A DNA stretch of 64,000 nt from Kitasatospora purpeofusca. Lineage in GTDB: Bacteria; Actinomycetota; Actinomycetes; Streptomycetales; Streptomycetaceae. The notes beneath the pieces were generated by a model. That model had not been told where the DNA came from and ran no database searches. It worked only from the letters and a program-made list of their open reading frames with translations. The translations under genes were made by a program, and so were the position numbers. Positions 39,731 through 50,189 of the stretch are shown here, one piece after another. The stretch's first letter is position 1; each line of letters begins with the position of its first letter. The stretch covers positions 186,001-250,000 of the forward strand of contig NZ_JODS01000006.1 in the NCBI RefSeq assembly GCF_000718025.1, in the 5' to 3' direction.

Positions 39731-40414
39731 ATGACCGAATCCCACGGCGAGCCCCGACCGGGCCCGGCCGGTTCCGATGGGGAGCCGGTGTACGCCGACC
39801 GCGTGTACCGCTCCGTTCCCGGCGTGATCTCCGGGGTGCTGTTGCTGGCCGTCGCGGCCTGGCTGATCGGGGACGCGGCCCTCAACGGCAGCGGCAAGAC
39901 GCCGTGGGTGGCGCTGGCCGCCGTACCGGTGTTCGCCTTCCCGGTGATCGCCTACACCCTGCGCCCGGCCGTCCGGGCCGACGAGCGCCGCCTGGTCGTC
40001 CGCAACCCGCTGCGCACGATCACCGCGCCCTGGGCCGCCGTGGACGCGCTGCGCGCCGGGTACTCGGTCGAACTCCTCGCCGAGGGCAAGAAGTACCAGG
40101 TGTGGGCGGTGCCGGTGTCGCTGCGCCAGCGCAAGCGCGCCGCCCGGGCCCGCGAGCGCGGCGGGCAGGTGCACACCTCCCGGCTGGGCATGGTGTTCGG
40201 CGCGGCCGGTACGCCGTCCGGGGTCGGGGTCCAGGGCTCCTCGGACCCGAACCGGGCCTGGTCCGACCAGGTGGTCGGCGTCCTCCAGGACATGGCGGAG
40301 CGCAACGCCCCCCGTCCCGACGCGGCCGGGCCGGTCGTGGTCCGCTGGTGCTGGTGGATCATCGCCCCCACCGTGGCCGGTCTGATCGCCCTGATCACCG
40401 TGATCGCGGTCTGA
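39731..40414 (+). CDS. PH domain-containing membrane protein
   Basis: 227 residues. Two N-terminal membrane helices (about residues 33-51 and 58-75) are followed by a bacterial PH-like domain (about 80-195; RPAVRADERRLVVRNPLRTITAPW) and one C-terminal helix (about 208-227). Such proteins are common in actinobacteria and poorly understood. ATG 39731 is 7 nt after CAGAAT (39718-39723), a possible leaderless start. Divergent from deoC. Ends at the hairpin 40437-40471. Confidence 0.8.
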   Translation: MTESHGEPRPGPAGSDGEPVYADRVYRSVPGVISGVLLLAVAAWLIGDAALNGSGKTPWVALAAVPVFAFPVIAYTLRPAVRADERRLVVRNPLRTITAPWAAVDALRAGYSVELLAEGKKYQVWAVPVSLRQRKRAARARERGGQVHTSRLGMVFGAAGTPSGVGVQGSSDPNRAWSDQVVGVLQDMAERNAPRPDAAGPVVVRWCWWIIAPTVAGLIALITVIAV

Positions 40415-40436
40415 CCCGCCCGCGTCCGCACGCACG

Positions 40437-40471
40437 CGGAGGGCCCGCCGGCACTGCCGGCGGGCCCTCCG
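40437..40471. terminator. Bidirectional terminator
   Basis: Perfect 16-bp stem CGGAGGGCCCGCCGGC / GCCGGCGGGCCCTCCG (40437-40452, 40456-40471), 3-nt loop, between two convergent genes. Confidence 0.85.
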
Positions 40472-40486
40472 TCGTTCCCGGGGGTG

Positions 40487-42187
40487 TCAGTCGTCGATGC
40501 CGGCGGCGGCCGCGAGGTCCCGCTTGACGGTGGCGAGCAGCTCGGCGGCCCGGGTGCGGGCGTCCGCGAGGTGGGCGGCCGAGGCGACCGGGAGGACGAC
40601 CTCCAGGTAGCACTTCAGCTTGGGCTCGGTGCCCGAGGGGCGGACCACGATCCGCGCCGAGCGGACGGCGTCGCCCGCCAGGTAGTAGCGCAGGCCGTCG
40701 GTCGGCGGCAGCTCGGCGGACCCGGCGGTGAGGTCGTCGGCGCGGGTCACGGCGAGCCCGGCCAGGGTCGTCGGCGGCCGCTCGCGCAGGGTGCGCATGG
40801 CGTCGGCGATGACCGAGAGGTCCTCGACCCGGACGGACAGCTGGTCGGTGGCGTGCAGGCCGTGCTCCAGCGCCAGGTCGTCCAGCAGGTCGGTCAGGGT
40901 GCGGTCGGAGCGCTTGAGGGTGGCGGCGAGCTCGGCGACCAGCAGGGCGGCGGTGATGCCGTCCTTGTCGCGCACGCCCTGCGGGTCGACGCAGTAGCCG
41001 AGCGCCTCCTCGTAGCCGTAGCGCAGGCCCCCGGCGCGGGAGATCCACTTGAAGCCGGTGAGGGTCTCGGCGTAGTCGAGCCCGGCGGCCTCGGCGATCC
41101 GGCCGAGCAGGGTGGAGGAGACGATGGTGGTGGCGAAGGTGCCGGCGGCCCGCTTGGAGACCAGCGCGGCGCCCAGCAGCGCGCCGACCTCGTCACCGCG
41201 CAGCATCCGCCAGCCGTCCCCGCCCTCGGCCGGGACGGCCACCGCGCAGCGGTCGGCGTCCGGGTCGTTGGCGATGACGATGTCCGGGCCGGCCGCGGCG
41301 GCGGTGCGGAAGGCGAGGTCCATCGCCCCCGGCTCCTCCGGGTTGGGGAAGGCGACGGTCGGGAAGTCCGGGTCCGGCTCGGCCTGCTCGGCGACCACGG
41401 TGGGCGCCGGGAAGCCGGCCCGGTCCATGGCGGCGAGGAAGGTGTCGCGCCCGACGCCGTGCATCGGGGTGTAGACGATGTCGAGGTCCCGCGGGCTGTG
41501 CGGGTCGACGATCGACGCGGCGCGGTCGAGGTAGGCCTCGACGACGGACTCGTCCACCGTCTCCCAGCCGTCCGCGGCGAGCGGGACCTCGGTCAGGGAG
41601 CCGATCGCGTCGATCTCGGCGGCGATGCCCGCGTCCGCCGGCGGCACGATCTGCGAGCCGTCGCCCAGGTAGACCTTGTAGCCGTTGTCCTGCGGCGGGT
41701 TGTGGCTGGCGGTGACGGTCACACCGGCGGCGGCGCCGAGGTGGCGGACCGCGAAGGCGAGCACCGGGGTGGGCAGCGGGCGCGGGAACAGCAGCGCGCG
41801 CAGGCCGGCGCCGACCACCACGGCGGCGGTGTCGCGGGCGAAGTCGTAGGACTTGTGGCGGGCGTCGTAGCCGATCACGACCAGGTCGCCGAGGCCCTGC
41901 CGCTTGACGTAGGCGACCAGGCCGGCGGCGGCCCGGATCACCACGGCGCGGTTCATCCGCATCGGCCCGGCGCCGAGCTCGCCGCGCAGGCCGGCGGTGC
42001 CGAACTGGAGGCGGTCGGCGAAGCGGTCGGCCAGCTCGGACCAGGCGAGCTTGGCGTTGGCGTCGGCGTCCGGGGTCTCGGCGTCGGCGAGCAGCGCGGC
42101 GAGCTCCTCGCGGGTCTGCGGGTCCGGGTCCTCGGCGAGCCAGGTGCGGGCCCGGGCGAGGAGGTCGGTGGTGGTTGCCTGCGTCAT
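40487..42187 (-). CDS. Alpha-D-phosphohexomutase family enzyme; probable phosphopentomutase
   Basis: 566 residues, the four-domain phosphomannomutase/phosphoglucomutase fold. FGTAGLRGELGAGPMRMN is near residue 62, the phosphoserine loop TASHNPPQDNGYKVY near 160, a metal-binding DPDADR near 308 and the phosphate-binding RPSGTEPKLKCYLE near 532. Length and sequence resemble PGM2-like enzymes, which interconvert (deoxy)ribose-1-phosphate and -5-phosphate. It follows the purine nucleoside phosphorylase gene on the same strand, and no other DeoB is in sight, so a phosphopentomutase role is likely. This is inference; phosphomannomutase is the usual automatic name. Confidence 0.85.
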   Translation of the reverse strand: MTQATTTDLLARARTWLAEDPDPQTREELAALLADAETPDADANAKLAWSELADRFADRLQFGTAGLRGELGAGPMRMNRAVVIRAAAGLVAYVKRQGLGDLVVIGYDARHKSYDFARDTAAVVVGAGLRALLFPRPLPTPVLAFAVRHLGAAAGVTVTASHNPPQDNGYKVYLGDGSQIVPPADAGIAAEIDAIGSLTEVPLAADGWETVDESVVEAYLDRAASIVDPHSPRDLDIVYTPMHGVGRDTFLAAMDRAGFPAPTVVAEQAEPDPDFPTVAFPNPEEPGAMDLAFRTAAAAGPDIVIANDPDADRCAVAVPAEGGDGWRMLRGDEVGALLGAALVSKRAAGTFATTIVSSTLLGRIAEAAGLDYAETLTGFKWISRAGGLRYGYEEALGYCVDPQGVRDKDGITAALLVAELAATLKRSDRTLTDLLDDLALEHGLHATDQLSVRVEDLSVIADAMRTLRERPPTTLAGLAVTRADDLTAGSAELPPTDGLRYYLAGDAVRSARIVVRPSGTEPKLKCYLEVVLPVASAAHLADARTRAAELLATVKRDLAAAAGIDD

Positions 42188-42603
42188 GGCTGCAGCTCCA
42201 TCGGGAAGTGCGTCGGTGGTCGGCCGGGAGGTTGCTCCGGACGGGCCGGACCGGGCCCAGCGGGTCGGGCGGGTCGGTCGGCGGCGGCCGGAGGGTGCCG
42301 CGGGGCGTCCTCGGACGGGGACGCCGGGCGCGGGACGGGACGTGGTGGCTCGGACGGGCGTACCGGCGGTGCGGGTTCCTGCGGGGTCGTGCGGGGCTCA
42401 CGGGGTGGTGCGGGCCCGTCGGACGGGCGGTGCGGGGAGGTGCGGGACGAAACGTACGGCGCGCCGGCGGCGGGCCGCGGTGTCCGGCGCCCCCGGGCGG
42501 CGGCGTGTCGGGCCCGGGCACGCGGACGGGGCCCGCGGGCGGCTGTGATCACCGGATCACGTCCGTCCGCGGGCCCCGTCGCTCATGCGCTGTCGCCCCG
42601 GCG
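42188..42603. other. Intergenic stretch without a convincing gene
   Basis: Between the mutase and phosphorylase genes. It holds the terminator at 42525-42580 and a long Pro/Arg-coding, G-rich low-complexity stretch on the minus strand (an open frame at 42184-42552 of 122 codons, very rich in Pro and Arg, overlapping the mutase start). I read that frame as chance in high-GC DNA, though it ends with ATGA overlap. Confidence 0.5.
42525..42580 (-). terminator. Terminator after the purine nucleoside phosphorylase gene
   Basis: 18-bp stem with one mismatch (42525-42542 and 42563-42580). The 20-nt loop contains a second small palindrome, GTGATCACCGGATCAC. Confidence 0.75.
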
Positions 42604-43425
42604 TCAGATCCGCTCGAGGACCTTGGCCAGCAGCGCGCCCATCCGCTCGGCGGAGGCCTTGCCGGCCTCCAGCACCTCGGCGTGGTTGAGCGGCTCGCCG
42701 GTCATGCCGGCGGCCAGGTTGGTGACCAGGGAGATGCCCAGCACCTCGGCGCCGGCCTCGCGGGCCGCGATGGCCTCCAGCGTGGTGGACATGCCGACCA
42801 GCTCGCCGCCGATCACCCGGGCCATGTTGACCTCGGCCGGGGTCTCGTAGTGCGGGCCGCGGAACTGGACGTAGACGGCCTCGTCCAGGGTCGGGTCCAC
42901 CTCGCGGCAGAGCTCGCGCAGCCGCTTGGAGTAGAGGTCGGTGAGGTCGACGAAGTTGGCGCCGACGATCGGCGAGTCCGCCGTCAGGTTGATGTGGTCG
43001 CTGATCAGGACCGGCTGGCCGGGGACCCAGGTCGGGCGCAGACCGCCGCAGCCGTTGGTCAGCACGATGGTCCCGCAGCCGGCCGCGGCGGCGGTGCGCA
43101 CGCCGTGGACGACGGTGGCGACCCCGTGGCCCTCGTAGTAGTGGTTGCGGCCCAGGAAGATCAGGGCCCGCTTCTCACCGATCCGCACCGAGCGGATCGT
43201 GCCGGCGTGACCGGCCACGGCGGGGGCGGGGAAGCCCGGGAGGTCGGTGACCGGGAACTCCGCCACGGTCTCGCCGAGGGCGTCGGCGGCCGGCACCCAG
43301 CCGGAGCCCATCACCAGGGCGACGTCGTGGCGCTCGGCACCGGTCAGCTCGCGCAGGCGCTCGGCGGCGGCCTGGGCGGCGGCGTAGGGGTCGGCGGAGA
43401 CGACCGACTGAGGAGATGCGTTCAC
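42604..43425 (-). CDS. Purine-nucleoside phosphorylase (trimeric type)
   Basis: 273 residues from GTG 43423-43425. Splits (deoxy)inosine and (deoxy)guanosine with phosphate. The sequence has VALVMGSGW (phosphate loop), FLGRNHYYEGHG (the usual GRxHxYEG), TNGCGGL, and GMSTTLEAIAAREAGAEVLG with the purine-site Met-Ser. The trimeric family is about 270 residues, against 236 for DeoD. The -10 TATCCT (43433-43438, minus strand) lies 7 nt from the GTG, so the mRNA is probably leaderless, and the exact operator 43451-43462 lies just upstream of the -10. Confidence 0.95.
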   Translation of the reverse strand: MNASPQSVVSADPYAAAQAAAERLRELTGAERHDVALVMGSGWVPAADALGETVAEFPVTDLPGFPAPAVAGHAGTIRSVRIGEKRALIFLGRNHYYEGHGVATVVHGVRTAAAAGCGTIVLTNGCGGLRPTWVPGQPVLISDHINLTADSPIVGANFVDLTDLYSKRLRELCREVDPTLDEAVYVQFRGPHYETPAEVNMARVIGGELVGMSTTLEAIAAREAGAEVLGISLVTNLAAGMTGEPLNHAEVLEAGKASAERMGALLAKVLERI

Positions 43426-43450
43426 ACGTCCGAGGATAGACGGGAAATGG

Positions 43451-43462
43451 CTACGCGCGTAG
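43451..43462. promoter_or_regulatory. Nucleoside-regulon operator before purine nucleoside phosphorylase (exact CTACGCGCGTAG)
   Basis: Exact palindrome, 12 bp upstream of the -10 hexamer TATCCT (minus strand), that is, inside the -10/-35 spacer. Confidence 0.85.
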
Positions 43463-43565
43463 AAAATCCTGGTACGACGTGCCGGATCGTTACCCGGATG
43501 GCGTGAACGTACAGCTCCGGGGCGGCCGAACCGCGCCGCGACCCGGAGCATTCTCCAAAGAGGTC

Positions 43566-44003
43566 TCAGCAGGGACGGCGGCGCAGGTCCAGCACGTAGT
43601 CGTCGGGGGCGCCGGCGCTCTCCGCCGCGTCCGCGATCAGGCCCAGGTAGCGGGCCGCCGGCAGGCCGCCCTCGTAGTCGTTGAGCACGTACGTCCAGAC
43701 CGGCACGTCGCCGTCCAGGGTCTGCGCCCGGAGCCGGGTCTTGCGGTAGATCCCGAGCTGGACGCCCTCCCAGCGGTCCAGCCCCTCCTCGTCCATCGGC
43801 GACACGTCGTACAGCGAGACGAAGACCTGGTCCTTCTCGTCCTCCACCACGGTGGCCAGCGAGCCCTCCCAGCCGAGGTGCTCGCCGCCGAAGGTCAGCC
43901 GCCAGCCGGACAGCCAGCCCGTGCCGCGCAGTGGCGAGTGCGGGGCGCGGCGGGTCATCTGCCGGGCATCGAGGTTGGTGGCATACGCGGCGTAAAGGGG
44001 CAT
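43566..44003 (-). CDS. Gamma-glutamylcyclotransferase-fold protein
   Basis: 145 residues. The start YAAYATNLDARQMTRRAP (residues 4-21) is the substrate loop of the gamma-glutamylcyclotransferase-like (AIG2/GGCT) fold, and a conserved acidic residue is expected in VSLYDVSPMDEEGLDRWEG. Proteins of this fold cleave gamma-glutamyl amides or amines, but many members are uncharacterised. ATG 44001-44003. Monocistronic, divergent from the quinone reductase gene with 87 bp between. Confidence 0.82.
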   Translation of the reverse strand: MPLYAAYATNLDARQMTRRAPHSPLRGTGWLSGWRLTFGGEHLGWEGSLATVVEDEKDQVFVSLYDVSPMDEEGLDRWEGVQLGIYRKTRLRAQTLDGDVPVWTYVLNDYEGGLPAARYLGLIADAAESAGAPDDYVLDLRRRPC

Positions 44004-44090
44004 GGGGCGAAGCCTACGTTCACCGGCCGATCCGACAGAAGCCCCGACCCCGGCGTGGCAGTGCTCCCGGCGTGCGGGACAATGGGTGAC

Positions 44091-45536
44091 GTGACTCGGA
44101 TCGTGATCATCGGTGGCGGACCAGGCGGCTACGAGGCGGCGCTCGTCGCGGCCCAGCTCGGCGCGGAGGTGACCGTCGTCGACCGCGACGGTCTGGGCGG
44201 ATCGGCGGTGCTCACGGACTGCGTGCCGTCGAAGACGCTGATCGCGACGGCGGAGGTGATGACGACCTTCGACAGCTCGTACGAGGAGCTGGGCATCATC
44301 GTCGCCGACGACACCCCGCACATCGACAGCCCGGCCCGGGTCGTCGGTGTCGACCTCGGCAAGGTCAACCGCCGGGTGAAGCGCCTCGCCATCGCGCAGT
44401 CCCACGACATCACCCAGTCCGTCACCCGGGCCGGCGTCACCGTGCTGCGCGGCCGCGGCCGGCTGGGCGCCGGCGGGCAGGCCGTGGACGGCTCCCGCGA
44501 GGTGCTGGTCGACGCCCCCGACGGCAGCGTGCAGTCCCTGCGCGCCGACGCGGTGCTGATCGCCACCGGCGCCCACCCCCGCGAGCTCCCCGACGCCCAG
44601 CCGGACGGCGAGCGGATCCTGACCTGGACCCAGGTGTACGACCTGGACGAGCTGCCCCGCGAGCTGATCGTCGTCGGCTCCGGCGTCACCGGCGCCGAGT
44701 TCGCCGGCGCCTACCAGGCGCTCGGCTCCAGGGTCACCCTGGTCTCCTCGCGCGACCGGGTGCTGCCGGGCGAGGACCCGGACGCCGCCGAGGTGCTGGA
44801 GGAGGTCTTCCGCCGCCGCGGCATGAACGTGATGAGCCGCTCCCGCGCCGAGACGGTCAAGCGCATCGGTGACACGGTCGAGGTCACCCTCTCCGACGGC
44901 ACCGTGATCGAGGGCACCCACTGCCTGATGGCGGTCGGCTCGATCCCCAACACCGCGGAGATGGGCCTGGAGGAGGCCGGGGTCAAGCTCAACGACTGGG
45001 GCCAGATCCAGGTCGACCGGGTGTCGCGCACCTCCGCGCCCGGCGTCTACGCGGCCGGCGACTGCACCGGCGTCTTCATGCTCGCCTCGGTCGCCGCCAT
45101 GCAGGGCCGGATCGCGATGTACCACGCGCTCGGCGACGCGGTGCAGCCGCTGAACCTCAAGACCGTCGCCTCCAACGTCTTCACCGACCCCGAGATCGCC
45201 ACCGTCGGCTACACCGCGGCCGACGTGAAGTGCGGCAAGATGGACGCGGTCGAGGTCAAGCTCCCGCTGCGCGGCAACCCGCGCGCCAAGATGCAGGGCA
45301 TCCGGGACGGCTTCGTGAAGCTCTTCTGCCGCCCCGGCACCGGCATCGTGGTCGGCGGCGTGGTCGTCGCCCCGCGGGCCAGTGAACTGATCCACCCGAT
45401 CGCGCTCGCGGTGGACGCCAATCTGACGGTCGAACAGGTGGCCAGCGCCTTCACCGTCTACCCGTCGGTCTCCGGCTCCACCGCCGAGGCCGCCCGCCAG
45501 CTCCACATCCGCAAGCGGGACGCGGGCGAATCCTGA
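44091..45536 (+). CDS. lpdA: NAD(P)H-quinone dehydrogenase, LpdA-type flavoprotein disulfide reductase
   Basis: 481 residues. Dihydrolipoamide dehydrogenase fold: FAD motif IIGGGPGGYEAALVA, NAD motif LIVVGSGVTGAEFAG and the C-terminal dimerisation domain (HPIALAVDANLTVEQVA). The redox motif reads GGSAVLTDCVPSKTL: the first Cys of the usual Cys-x4-Cys pair is replaced, so no disulfide can form. This is the pattern of mycobacterial LpdA (Rv3303c), which reduces quinones. GTG 44091 lies 7 nt after GACAAT and is probably leaderless; ATG 44082 in frame is the alternative. Confidence 0.88.
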   Translation: MTRIVIIGGGPGGYEAALVAAQLGAEVTVVDRDGLGGSAVLTDCVPSKTLIATAEVMTTFDSSYEELGIIVADDTPHIDSPARVVGVDLGKVNRRVKRLAIAQSHDITQSVTRAGVTVLRGRGRLGAGGQAVDGSREVLVDAPDGSVQSLRADAVLIATGAHPRELPDAQPDGERILTWTQVYDLDELPRELIVVGSGVTGAEFAGAYQALGSRVTLVSSRDRVLPGEDPDAAEVLEEVFRRRGMNVMSRSRAETVKRIGDTVEVTLSDGTVIEGTHCLMAVGSIPNTAEMGLEEAGVKLNDWGQIQVDRVSRTSAPGVYAAGDCTGVFMLASVAAMQGRIAMYHALGDAVQPLNLKTVASNVFTDPEIATVGYTAADVKCGKMDAVEVKLPLRGNPRAKMQGIRDGFVKLFCRPGTGIVVGGVVVAPRASELIHPIALAVDANLTVEQVASAFTVYPSVSGSTAEAARQLHIRKRDAGES

Positions 45537-45554
45537 GCCTCCGGTAGCGAGTTG

Positions 45555-45582
45555 AGGGCGGTCGCCGTTCGGCGGCCGCCCT
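45555..45582 (+). terminator. Terminator after lpdA
   Basis: 12-bp stem with one mismatch, AGGGCGGTCGCC / GGCGGCCGCCCT (45555-45566, 45571-45582), GTTC loop. Confidence 0.65.
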
Positions 45583-45736
45583 TCGCGCGTCCGGGGGTGT
45601 CACCCGGACGGCGGGCGCAGCCCCGGCGTACCGGCGGCGCGAATTGTACGGTCACGCGCCGCTCGGGCGTGAGCAATTCCCGCTACTAGCAGCAAACGCC
45701 TGAAAGCAGACGGTCACGCAGGTTACCGTCGGTTCT

Positions 45737-46741
45737 GTGTTTGCAGCAGAACGTCGCCAGTTGATCCTCGAAATGGTGCGCGCCAACGGAGCCGTCTCGC
45801 TCCGGGAGTTGGCCCGCGTCGTCCAGACCTCCGAAGTGACCGTGCGCCGCGACGTACGGGCCCTGGAGGCAGAAGGGCTCCTCGACCGCCGGCACGGCGG
45901 CGCGGTGCTCCCCGGCGGCTTCAGCCGCGAACCCGGCTATCCGCAGAAGACCCACCTCTCCGCCGCCGAGAAGAGCGCCATCGCCGATCTCGCCGCCGGA
46001 CTGGTGGAGGAGGGCGACGCCGTGGTGGTCGGCGCCGGCACCACCACCCAGGAACTCGCTCGCCGACTCGCCCGGGTGCCCGGGCTGACGGTGGTCACCA
46101 ACTCCCTCCTCGTCGCCCAGGCGTTGGCGCACGCCAACCGGGTCGAGGTGGTGATGACCGGCGGCACCCTGCGCGGCTCCAACTACGCCCTGGTCGGCAG
46201 CGGTGCCGAACAGTCGCTGCACGGACTGCGGGTCACCAAGGCCTTCGTCTCGGGCAGCGGGCTCACCGCCGAGCGCGGACTCTCGACCACGAACATGCTC
46301 TCCGCGAGCGTGGACCGGGCACTGGTGCAGTCGGCCGCCGAGGTGATCATCCTCGCCGACCACACCAAGCTCGGCGCGGACACCATGTTCCAGACCGTCC
46401 CCACCGAGACCATCACCCGGCTGGTCACCGACGAGCACGCCACCGCGGACGACGCCACCGCCCGCGAACTGGACGCGCTCGCCGACTGCGGGGTGCAGAT
46501 CGACCTCGCCCCGCTCGGCGCCCCGCCGACCGGGGACGCCCCGGTCCACGGCACCGGCAGCGGCCCCGTCCACCAGACCCAGCCCGGCCCGCTGGCCCGC
46601 CGCAGCGCGCCGCCGCCCGGCGGCGCCCCGCTGCCCGGCCAACGGCGGCCCGGAACCCACGGCGGTCCCGGCGGACCGGGCGGGCCCGGTGGGCCACTGC
46701 CGGTCAGACTCGCCGAACTGGGCCTGCCGCGCGGGCGCTGA
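45737..46741 (+). CDS. DeoR/GlpR family transcriptional regulator with Gly/Pro-rich tail
   Basis: 334 residues from GTG 45737; TACCGT (45724-45729) lies 7 nt upstream, so probably leaderless. The DeoR helix-turn-helix is at residues 3-58 (RRQLILEMVRANGAVSLREL, TSEVTVRRDVRALEAEG) and the sugar-phosphate sensing domain at about 75-235 (VVVGAGTTTQELARRL, VVTNSLLVAQAL, VMTGGTLRGSNYALVG). A C-terminal extension of about 80 residues, Pro/Gly-rich (GGPGGPGGPGG), is not usual for the family. It is 2.3 kb from the purine nucleoside phosphorylase gene and might sense a (deoxy)ribose phosphate, but its own promoter lacks the CTACGCGCGTAG box. Confidence 0.88.
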   Translation: MFAAERRQLILEMVRANGAVSLRELARVVQTSEVTVRRDVRALEAEGLLDRRHGGAVLPGGFSREPGYPQKTHLSAAEKSAIADLAAGLVEEGDAVVVGAGTTTQELARRLARVPGLTVVTNSLLVAQALAHANRVEVVMTGGTLRGSNYALVGSGAEQSLHGLRVTKAFVSGSGLTAERGLSTTNMLSASVDRALVQSAAEVIILADHTKLGADTMFQTVPTETITRLVTDEHATADDATARELDALADCGVQIDLAPLGAPPTGDAPVHGTGSGPVHQTQPGPLARRSAPPPGGAPLPGQRRPGTHGGPGGPGGPGGPLPVRLAELGLPRGR

Positions 46742-46886
46742 GGCCCGCGCGCCGGCTCGCCGCTCCGCCGTGCGACCGCACCACCGCTCCGCAGCATGAC
46801 CGCATCGCCGCATCAGCGCATCGCCGCATGACTGCTCCGCAGCATGGCCGCACCACCGCATCACCGCAGCACCGCCGAAAACGTGA

Positions 46887-46918
46887 CCGGTCCGCACACC
46901 CGAAGGTGTACGGACCGG
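46887..46918. terminator. Bidirectional terminator; rest of the 46742-46952 gap has short repeats
   Basis: 14-bp stem with one mismatch, CCGGTCCGCACACC / GGTGTACGGACCGG (46887-46900, 46905-46918), CGAA tetraloop. Upstream, 46775-46880 is built of imperfect CCGCATCG/CTCCGCAGCATG repeats without a gene. Confidence 0.75.
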
Positions 46919-46952
46919 CGGCGGACCTGTCAGTGCCCGATCGGGCCCCGAC

Positions 46953-48725
<1,773 letters not shown>

Positions 48726-48976
48726 TGTGGCTCCCTTCTTGAACCTCGTTGAGTTTATGGATTCCTGGGCAGTACCGGCGAGTAGCCCCAGGTTGTGAAC
48801 TATCCCACACAGAGGGTGATGCGCCCGGGCGGGCGGTGGGCGGCCCGACGGGAGTATGTGCAGGTGATGGCGCATACGGCCTGGGTGGTGCGGCGACTGC
48901 GCTCGGTGACGGGGCGGCGTGGCGGCGCGATGGGTCCGGCGGGCCGGGTGGCACCTGCCGGCGGCGCGCGTGCCGT

Positions 48977-49852
48977 TCAAGGAATGGGGGCGGATGCGGG
49001 GGCCTGGCCGGGAGTCGGGTCGGGGGTCGGTGCGGGTGTCGTTGCGTGCGCGACCGAGGGGGCGCCCGCGGGTGCGACCGCGGACGTGGTTCCGGGGGTG
49101 GTTCCGGCGATGGTGTCCGGACCGCCCGGAGGCGTCGGCGCGCGCTCCAGGGCCAGGGCGGTGACGTCGGCGACCTGCTCGACCACGTCCGGGCCGTAGG
49201 CGCCCGGGTTGACCACCTTGAGCAGCAGGGCGAAGGTGCCGTCCGTGCCGTACCGGCGGACCAGTCGGCGGTGGTGGGCGACCAGGTGGCGGACGCCGGC
49301 GTGGTTGGCGATGCCGGTCTGGCCGGAGATCAGGAAGACCGGGCGGCCGTGCCCCGGTGTGGCCAGCCGGGCGAGCAGGACGTACTCCCCGGCCCGGAGG
49401 TCGGCGGCGTACGACCGGCCGCCGATGGTGATGCTGTTGTCCCGCGCCACCCGGTCGTCGGAGATCACGACCCCCGGCAGGCCCCAGGCCAGGTGGGCGG
49501 CCATCCGCTCGTTGGAGACGGGGCCGCCGAAGCAGAACTCGGTCTTGGCGCCGAGGCCGCGCGGGGCGGCGTCGTGCGCGACCAGGTCGGTGTGCGCGCC
49601 GCACTCCTTCACCAGGGCGGCCAGTTCCATCAGCGCGTAGGCGTCGCGCCGGGTGACCGTCCGGGGGTGCGCGCCGGTGCCGATGCTGCGGTTGACCACG
49701 ATCAGGCACTCGCTGCCGGCGGGCAGGCCGAGGAAGTCCCTGGTCCGTTCCAGCCGGCGTCTTCGGCGCAGGCTCTGGCCGAGCCAGCCGAGGACAGCAC
49801 TGATCGCGCTGGCCACCAGGCCCAGCAGGACGTTGAGCAGACTGTCGGTCAT
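48977..49852 (-). CDS. Conserved hypothetical membrane-anchored protein
   Basis: 291 residues, ATG 49850-49852. One N-terminal helix (LLNVLLGLVASAISAVLGWL, residues 5-24) is followed by RRRRRLER, so the rest should be cytoplasmic. The body (about 38-235) is alpha/beta with strand segments ECLIVVNRS, GVVISDDR and GRPVFLISGQTGIANHAG, and a C-terminal Pro/Thr/Ala-rich tail of about 50 residues. No family recognised. A homologue stands at the same place between the carboxylase and maf genes in related genomes, as I recall. Confidence 0.75.
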   Translation of the reverse strand: MTDSLLNVLLGLVASAISAVLGWLGQSLRRRRRLERTRDFLGLPAGSECLIVVNRSIGTGAHPRTVTRRDAYALMELAALVKECGAHTDLVAHDAAPRGLGAKTEFCFGGPVSNERMAAHLAWGLPGVVISDDRVARDNSITIGGRSYAADLRAGEYVLLARLATPGHGRPVFLISGQTGIANHAGVRHLVAHHRRLVRRYGTDGTFALLLKVVNPGAYGPDVVEQVADVTALALERAPTPPGGPDTIAGTTPGTTSAVAPAGAPSVAHATTPAPTPDPTPGQAPASAPIP

Positions 49853-50189
49853 CCGCTCGCCATCTCCCCCGTCGGTTTGGAGCGTCGGCGCCGTCCGGGC
49901 GCTCCTCTAGCGTGCATCACATCGGATTGTCGGCGGGGCAGATGGCGACAATTGTGCCGCTCTTTGGCGCGTGGGCGACGCCCCGGCGGCGCTCCGGTGG
50001 CCGACTTCCGGCGCGTGGGGGAGCCCCGCCGCGGCTGCGCCCGCGGTGTGCGCGGGCCCGTCGTACGCGCAGGGTCCGGTGCGGGGGCGGGGCTTGCGTG
50101 CCGGTGCGGGCCCGGCACGCCGGTGCCGGTCGCCGCCTGTGCGGATCGCCGGATGGGTGCGTCGCCGGGTGTGCGCGTCGGCCGACCCG
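49853..50189. other. Intergenic stretch, nothing supported
   Basis: 337 bp between the membrane protein and maf genes. Long open frames on both strands here are rich in Arg, Pro and Gly and have no ribosome-binding site or recognisable product. It should contain the promoter of the hypothetical membrane protein gene. Confidence 0.5.

Noticed and set aside
42184..42552. 122-codon Pro/Arg-rich frame overlapping the mutase start by 4 nt (ATGA)
   Set aside because: Overlap looks like coupling, but the sequence is almost all Pro, Arg and Ala, crosses the terminator of the upstream gene and resembles no protein I know.
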